DNA of 64,000 bases, from contig NZ_AUHI01000015.1 in NCBI RefSeq assembly GCF_000423105.1, positions 1 through 64,000 of the forward strand, given 5' to 3'. The notes beneath the pieces were generated by a model. The model did not search any database and was not told the DNA's origin. It saw only the letters and a list, made by a program, of their open reading frames with translations. Of this stretch, positions 59,592 to 64,000 are shown one piece after another. The translations under genes were made by a program, and so were the position numbers. Origin of the DNA: Halalkalibacillus halophilus DSM 18494 (GTDB lineage: Bacteria > Bacillota > Bacilli > Bacillales > Alkalibacillaceae). Within the stretch, counting starts at the first letter, position 1. Every line of letters starts with the position of its first letter.

Positions 59592-60334
59592 GTATCGTTA
59601 GAAAATTGATACAGAGCGATACTTGTTGCTACAGCGACATTCAGTGATTCACTTTGATTACTTATAGGGATATATATATTGTCATCTGCTAGTTCTAGTA
59701 AAGTATCTCCTACACCTTCTCCTTCATTTCCAACTATTAAAACATAAGGTTTAGAAGGCTTACAAGTCTGTACTGGGGTTGCTTCTTCATCTAGTGCCGT
59801 AGCATATACCGAATAATTTTCCGACTTTAACCGGGTTACCAGTTCCTCTGCGTTAGCACGAATAATCGGCAAGTGAAAAATGGCACCTTGTGTGGAACGA
59901 ATTACTTTTTCGTTAAAAAGATCCGCACTCCCCTCACCTAATATTACGCCATCAAAATCAAAGGCAAGCGCAGAACGGATAATGGTCCCTACATTTCCAG
60001 GGTCCTGTACCCGATCTAACAGTAATAATTTGTTTGTATTTTCGACCGTAGAATTACGCTGTTTTACAACCGCAATCATTCCTTGGGGTGACTCGGTTTG
60101 AGCAATGTGGTTTAACACCTGATTAGTAACCTGATACGTTTTCATATGTTTCCAAGTTGGGGGAAGTTCCAAATCTTCTGTACAAATGAGTTCGACAACT
60201 GTCCAGTCACTACGAAGTGCTTCTTCAATTAAATGCCAGCCTTCAATTAAAAATAATCCTTCTTTTTCTCTGAATTTTTTACTATGTAGTTTTCGCCAAT
60301 TCTTTACTTGTTTATTTTGCGTCGATGTAATCAT
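59588..60334 (-). CDS. TrmH/SpoU-family rRNA methyltransferase (YsgA)
   Basis: A 248-residue 2'-O-ribose methyltransferase of the SPOUT class with an N-terminal RNA-binding domain (SRKF-like LHSKKFREKEGLFLIEGWH quoted as KKFREKEGLFLIEG). SPOUT motifs: LLLDRVQDPGNVGTIIRSA, VGNEGEGV and IPISNQSESLNVAVA. It should act on 23S rRNA; the site is not known. Start is the second ATG (60334), 6 nt after GAGGT. Conserved beside pheS and sspI. Confidence 0.88.
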   Translation of the reverse strand: MITSTQNKQVKNWRKLHSKKFREKEGLFLIEGWHLIEEALRSDWTVVELICTEDLELPPTWKHMKTYQVTNQVLNHIAQTESPQGMIAVVKQRNSTVENTNKLLLLDRVQDPGNVGTIIRSALAFDFDGVILGEGSADLFNEKVIRSTQGAIFHLPIIRANAEELVTRLKSENYSVYATALDEEATPVQTCKPSKPYVLIVGNEGEGVGDTLLELADDNIYIPISNQSESLNVAVATSIALYQFSNDT

Positions 60335-60426
60335 ATCCATACCTCATGACCTTTTTTATTTATCATACATAGAGTTTGGACAATTGGTCAAACTATGAGT
60401 GAATTTTTAAAATCGAGGTGATTGGA

Positions 60427-60639
60427 ATGGATCTGAATTTAAGACAAGCAATTAGATCGAACGTTGCAGGAAATAATGAAGAGCAGTTAGAGGCAACCAT
60501 TGTTGATGCTATTCAAAGTGGCGAGGAAAAAATGCTTCCGGGATTAGGTGTTTTCTTTGAATTATTTTGGGAACAAGCTACTGAGCAAGAGAAGAAGACT
60601 GTTTTAAATAAATTAGAAGAAGAAGTCGGAAAGCTATAA
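60427..60639 (+). CDS. sspI: Small acid-soluble spore protein SspI
   Basis: A 70-residue spore protein starting MDLNLRQAIRSNVAGNN, with IQSGEEKMLPGLGVFFELFW characteristic of SspI (quoted as GEEKMLPGLGVFFE). It is made in the forespore; its function is unknown. Start at 60427 is 6 nt after GAGGTG. Divergent from ysgA, as in B. subtilis. Confidence 0.93.
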   Translation: MDLNLRQAIRSNVAGNNEEQLEATIVDAIQSGEEKMLPGLGVFFELFWEQATEQEKKTVLNKLEEEVGKL

Positions 60640-60648
60640 ACAAAAAAC

Positions 60649-60883
60649 GAGGCTGTGACAAAAGTGTCTGTAGTCATGAATAATCAGATGAAAGCTATAA
60701 AAAGCGGATGAAATAGACGGAGACTCCTGTGGGAAATAGAGCTCAGGTGAGACCCCGGAATGCGTAGCATGAGGAGGCTCACCAGCTCCCCACGGAAAGC
60801 GCAGTCTATTTCAGGAGCGAGTTAGTCGCACCGCATTTTATAGTTCTGATTTTCATGCTAGCACTTTATTTTGTCCCAGCCTC
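60649..60883. repeat. GAGGCTGGGACAAAA-ended intergenic element, long copy with nested cruciform
   Basis: Outer arms GAGGCTGTGACAAAA (60649-60663) and TTTTGTCCCAGCCTC (60869-60883). Inside, GAAATAGAC (60710) pairs with GTCTATTTC (60804-60812), and GTGGG with CCCAC and GGTGAG with CTCACC form a nested stem. A 21-bp core at 60814-60834 is the inverse of that at 55680. It lies between convergent sspI and ysdC. Confidence 0.8.
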
Positions 60884-60890
60884 ATATTTA

Positions 60891-61976
60891 TTAGTTAAAC
60901 GTTAACTTTTCAACTGTCTCACGGTCTAATTTCTTAATTACTTCAATAATTAATTTTACCACATTTTCATAATCATCACGGTGAAGCATTGCAGCGTGAG
61001 AATGAATATAGCGTGTAGGAACAGTAATCGATAATGCTGGAACTCCGTTTGCAGTTAAATGGATTGCTCCAGAGTCAGTTCCGCCACCTGGCATTGTTTC
61101 ATATTGGAAAGGAATATTGTTAGCTTCTGCTGTATCAACTACAAAATCACGCACACCTTTATGAGAAATCATCGAAGCATCATATAGAACAATCTGAGGA
61201 CCTTCGCCCATTTTCGCTGCGGCATCTTTGTCAGATACGCCTGGCATATCCCCTGCAATACCAACATCGACACCAAATCCAATATCAGGTTTCACGGCAT
61301 TCGCAGAAGTTTTTGCACCTCTTAATCCGATCTCTTCCTGGACAGTACCCACTCCATAAACTTCATTTGGATGACTTTCATTTTCTAACCCTTTTAATAC
61401 ATCAATTGCAATCGCACAACCAATACGGTTATCCCATGCTTTTGCAAGTAGTAGTTTTTCGTTGTTCATTACAGTGAAATCAAAATATGGAACAACTGAA
61501 TCCCCTGGTTTTACTCCAAATGATTCCGCTTCTTCTTTATCTTTTGCACCAATATCAATAAACATATCTTTAATTTCAACTGGTTTCTTTCGTTGTTCTG
61601 GAGTTAAAATATGTGGAGGTTTTGAACCAATCACACCAGTAACATCACCTTTAGAAGTCATAATCGTGACGCGTTGAGCAAGCATTACCTGGTTCCACCA
61701 GCCTCCAACAGTCTGGAAGTATAAGAATCCTTGATCATCTATACGTGTAATCATGAATCCTACTTCGTCCAAGTGACCTGCAACCATAATACGCGGTCCA
61801 TTTGCTTCACCAGTCTTCTTAGCAATTAAGCTACCTAAGTGGTCGGTCGTAACTTCATCTGCATAAGGACTTATGTACTTTTTCATTACCTCTCTAGGTT
61901 CTTTTTCATTGCCTGGAATTCCCTTAGCATCTGTTAAATCTTTTAACATGGTTAAAGTGCTATCTAATTTTGTCAT
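60891..61976 (-). CDS. ysdC: M42-family aminopeptidase (YsdC)
   Basis: A 361-residue cobalt/zinc aminopeptidase of the glutamyl/deblocking type. Metal ligands: His in MVAGHLDEVGF, Asp in AKAWDNRIGCAIA, Glu pair in GTVQEEIGLRGAKT, Asp in GVDVGIAGD and His in IPTRYIHSHAAM-like TRYIHSHAAML. It forms large assemblies and digests peptides in the cytosol. Start ATG 61976 follows GGGAGGAAA. Confidence 0.92.
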   Translation of the reverse strand: MTKLDSTLTMLKDLTDAKGIPGNEKEPREVMKKYISPYADEVTTDHLGSLIAKKTGEANGPRIMVAGHLDEVGFMITRIDDQGFLYFQTVGGWWNQVMLAQRVTIMTSKGDVTGVIGSKPPHILTPEQRKKPVEIKDMFIDIGAKDKEEAESFGVKPGDSVVPYFDFTVMNNEKLLLAKAWDNRIGCAIAIDVLKGLENESHPNEVYGVGTVQEEIGLRGAKTSANAVKPDIGFGVDVGIAGDMPGVSDKDAAAKMGEGPQIVLYDASMISHKGVRDFVVDTAEANNIPFQYETMPGGGTDSGAIHLTANGVPALSITVPTRYIHSHAAMLHRDDYENVVKLIIEVIKKLDRETVEKLTFN

Positions 61977-62064
61977 CTGAATTTCCTCCCTTATTATCAT
62001 CACACGTTGTCCATTATAACGCTTTCATGATAATTTCTCAAAAAATTTTGTTTATTATAAGCAA

Positions 62065-62556
62065 TTAATAGCCGCGCGCTTGTCTATTATGATTTTCAGC
62101 ATTTTTTTCAAGATAAGCTTGTACAATTTCTTCTTCACTAAAGGTTAATAATTTACCAACAGAAAGGTAGATGAGCATCAGCTCTTGATAGTGAGCTTGT
62201 GAAGGTTCATTTTTATATGTCTGGATCATCTCATACACCATATGAAACGCTTCTGTTAATGTCACAACTGAATCGCGGTCAGTAGCTTGGTGGGATTCAA
62301 ACCGGTAGCCATCATCTAACCCAAATGACAACAGAAAATGAATCCCATCTACAAACTCCTCTAGAATCACCTCACGCTCATTTGCGCCTTTTTGACTCCA
62401 ATATTTAAAACAACGCGTTTCATTTGCTAGCTCACTTACCTCTACAAGAAATGCGAGCAATTTATCATCTCTCACCTGTTCATTTGTTTGAGGTATGGAG
62501 TCTAAAATGCGCTGATCAAGGTCAGCTTGCAATCGATATAATTCTTCCCAATTCAT
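62065..62556 (-). CDS. Dimeric all-alpha dUTPase (dUTP diphosphatase, PF08761 type)
   Basis: A 163-residue MazG-like, all-alpha hydrolase that splits dUTP to dUMP. The metal-binding motif is EVSELANETRCFKYWS, with a second acidic helix EEFVDGIHFLLSFG. It differs from the trimeric beta-fold dUTPases. GGAGG site before MNWEELYRL. It lies between ysdC and a TVP38-family gene; a cotranscribed block is likely. Confidence 0.85.
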   Translation of the reverse strand: MNWEELYRLQADLDQRILDSIPQTNEQVRDDKLLAFLVEVSELANETRCFKYWSQKGANEREVILEEFVDGIHFLLSFGLDDGYRFESHQATDRDSVVTLTEAFHMVYEMIQTYKNEPSQAHYQELMLIYLSVGKLLTFSEEEIVQAYLEKNAENHNRQARGY

Positions 62557-62586
62557 TTTCTTACGCCTCCTTTAAAGCTTATTGTG

Positions 62587-63165
62587 TCACTTTTCAGGGT
62601 TTGGCGCAAAGAAATCTTGCCACGTTACAATCATTTCTTTTCTACGGAATAGATATAATAAACTAGCGATTACAACGAATAGGGCAATGATATAGGGCCA
62701 ATCCAAGCGTTGAAACCACGTTCCAAAAGAAGTATAAACTACTGCCAACGGAATATTGGATAAGATAGATAATTTCGCATACTCTTTAAAATTACGAGTC
62801 ATTTCAATTATTAATAAAGAAATTAAATGGAAGTGAACAAATGGAGTAATGCGTAAAATAATTAATTGTGGCGTGCTAATTGAGGCATGATTTCCAAATA
62901 ATTGTTGTTTCATCTGCTGAAATCGTTTCGCTATAAACGGAACATGATACGTCATCAGGTAGAAAAACACACTGGATAACGTCACTCCAATAAAGGAATA
63001 AATCGACCCGTGTGTTGTCCCAAATAAAAGCCCGCCAGTGATACAAAGAAGTGCTACCGGTATAAAAAGAAAAGGCCGGATCAGATGAAAAAAGATAAAT
63101 ATTATTGGAGCAAAGATAGCTGATTGATGGTAATGATCCTGTACCCATGTCATGGCATGTTCCAT
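62587..63165 (-). CDS. TVP38/TMEM64 (DedA-like) membrane protein
   Basis: A 192-residue integral membrane protein with five or six helices. GGLLFGTTHGSIYSFIGVTLSSVF contains the VTT-domain glycine motif (quoted as GGLLFGTTHGSIYSFIG), and RITPFVHFHLISLL the second conserved loop with Arg. Such proteins are now linked to lipid scrambling or flipping. Substrate not known here. Confidence 0.82.
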   Translation of the reverse strand: MEHAMTWVQDHYHQSAIFAPIIFIFFHLIRPFLFIPVALLCITGGLLFGTTHGSIYSFIGVTLSSVFFYLMTYHVPFIAKRFQQMKQQLFGNHASISTPQLIILRITPFVHFHLISLLIIEMTRNFKEYAKLSILSNIPLAVVYTSFGTWFQRLDWPYIIALFVVIASLLYLFRRKEMIVTWQDFFAPNPEK

Positions 63166-63242
63166 CTCATACCCCTCTCATCTCACAGATGCTATATTCA
63201 TATCTATGACAAGAGACGAGCCTTTATGACAGAAGGCATTTA

Positions 63243-63503
63243 TTAAATGGTAAAAATCATTAGCAACATCCATGCTGCTGTTAGAAGGGGTAAACCATAT
63301 TTAAACTGATTATGTTTCGTCTTATGACGGAAGAAATTCATACCAATCCACATACCAGGAGCTCCACCTACAAATGCGATTGCCCATAGATTTCTTTCAG
63401 GAATCCTTCTACCTTTTCGAGTGGAAGATCGTTTATCCATTCCCATCATTAGTAGACCTATTAAACTTGAGAAGATAGTAATAATAACTAAGTATTCGTA
63501 CAT
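63243..63503 (-). CDS. ysdA: DUF1294 membrane protein YsdA
   Basis: An 86-residue protein with three membrane helices and the DUF1294 motif MGMDKRSSTRKGRRIPERNL, quoted as DKRSSTRKGRRIPE, then FVGGAPGMWIGMNFFRHKT. Function unknown. Start is the inner ATG (63503), 9 nt after AAAGGAG. In B. subtilis it follows infC-rpmI-rplT; here the upstream neighbour is a repeat array and an IS element, so the operon may be cut or displaced. Confidence 0.88.
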   Translation of the reverse strand: MYEYLVIITIFSSLIGLLMMGMDKRSSTRKGRRIPERNLWAIAFVGGAPGMWIGMNFFRHKTKHNQFKYGLPLLTAAWMLLMIFTI

Positions 63504-63650
63504 CTTGTTAATCTCCTTTACATTCTGGACGTTGAGTCTCATTGTATCATGACAAGTAGCATAACTTTTATGTAAATTTTCGCTACTAAATTAAAAATAT
63601 GAAGTTACTCTTTAAAAGTGGAATCTTGGGAGGATTGAAGCATCCAATAT

Positions 63651-63740
63651 TTCAAGAAAAATTGCCATATATTCAGAAATATTAATACTTATGCGCGAAA
63701 ATTCAAATATATCAAGAAAAGTCACAGCTTTATCCACGAA
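63651..63740. repeat. Periodic degenerate repeat array D (about 20.5-bp unit)
   Basis: Five cores of the type TTCAAGAAAA, TTCAGAAAT, GCGCGAAAA, ATCAAGAAAA and TCCACGAAA. The G of GAA falls at 63656, 63676, 63697, 63716 and 63738, intervals of 20, 21, 19 and 22 bp. The last unit abuts the IS end at 63743. It matches array A in orientation relative to the IS. Confidence 0.65.
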
Positions 63741-63742
63741 AC

Positions 63743-64000
63743 CGGTCCAGCCCCCTAATTCGGGACAAATTATTGGTTTTTCCCACCCAAACTTAGAATT
63801 GCTTAAGTTTGCTTCTTTTTAGAGTCCAATGAACTTGACAAGGAGCCTCTGGAGAGGCGATTTGCTCCGAAAGACCGAGTTGAATATTTCGGCAGCTCTC
63901 TAGGCTATCACCTCTCCCTCTCCTTATCAAGTTCCTTTCTAGTGTCAAATCGAAAGGGGTTCTTGTGTTATATGCCCCGCTCTCCAACGCTCATAAAAAA
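63743..64000 (-). mobile_element. IS3-family insertion sequence, 3' end (right copy, inverted)
   Basis: Exact reverse complement of 271-528 as far as can be read, so the same element inserted in opposite orientation. It includes the last 17 codons and stop of the OrfB transposase and the non-coding 3' tail. The rest lies beyond the window. Confidence 0.85.
63945..64000 (-). CDS. IS3-family transposase OrfB, extreme C-terminus (cut by window edge)
   Basis: Reads FYERWRAGHITQEPLSI and stop on the minus strand, identical to the end of the left copy. Only the tail is in the window. Confidence 0.8.
   Translation of the reverse strand, partial: FYERWRAGHITQEPLSI

Noticed and set aside
1..64000. 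Composite transposon of 64 kb
   Set aside because: The inside is largely a conserved chromosomal block of essential genes (tig, clpX, sdh, pheST), not cargo.

Overview
The window is chromosomal DNA of a low-GC, endospore-forming Bacillaceae. Spore genes (tgl, gerE, sspI) and a long block in the same gene order as Bacillus subtilis support this. The coding style and the intergenic repeats suggest a halotolerant genus such as Oceanobacillus, Virgibacillus or a relative; the genus is inference.

Layout. (1) 1-528 and 63743-64000 are the 3' ends of two copies of one IS3-family element in inverted orientation, identical where they overlap (about 258 bp). (2) 0.7-21.3 kb is a mosaic of accessory and metabolic genes: a CoA-pyrophosphatase-type Nudix protein, an ABC-2 exporter, an S9 peptidase, a three-gene nitrilase / betaine-type binding lipoprotein / class II aldolase operon, an RDD / CHY zinc-finger / rhodanese-lipoprotein cluster, a fructose PTS operon (fruR-fruK-fruIIBC-IIA-HPr) with a divergent enzyme I gene, a decayed phenylalanine hydroxylase gene, spore transglutaminase tgl and a uracil-DNA glycosylase. 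(3) 21.5-28.6 kb is the conserved ysxC-lonA-clpX-tig-ysoA block. (4) 28.8-34.1 kb is a variable island: ketosamine-kinase-like protein, CwlO-like endopeptidase, holin-like protein, small membrane proteins and a potassium channel. (5) 34.2-63.5 kb is a conserved block: tRNA-Gly, tRNA-Arg, rdgB, rph, racE, a MarR regulator, gerE, a thioesterase, sdhCAB, uvrC, trxA, the fadR-fadB-etfB-etfA operon with lcfA upstream, mutS2, polX, cvpA, zapA, rnhC, pheST with a T-box, ysgA, sspI, ysdC, a dUTPase, a TVP38-family protein and ysdA.

The most unusual signal is a family of degenerate intergenic arrays. A core of about 8 bp (CCNGAAT / GCCGGCAT / TATCMAGAA types) recurs every 20-21 bp, two helical turns, with unconserved spacers. 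Four arrays are visible: 532-601, 5699-5830, 21325-21456 and 63651-63740. Both IS copies end directly against such an array, in the same orientation and at the same phase of the unit, which suggests that the IS targets it. Two further classes of intergenic repeat are present: a GAGGCTGGGACAAAA-ended element (two copies) and a GC-rich element at 51.7 kb.

All calls come from reading the sequence; no database search was run. Starts were chosen by Shine-Dalgarno spacing.
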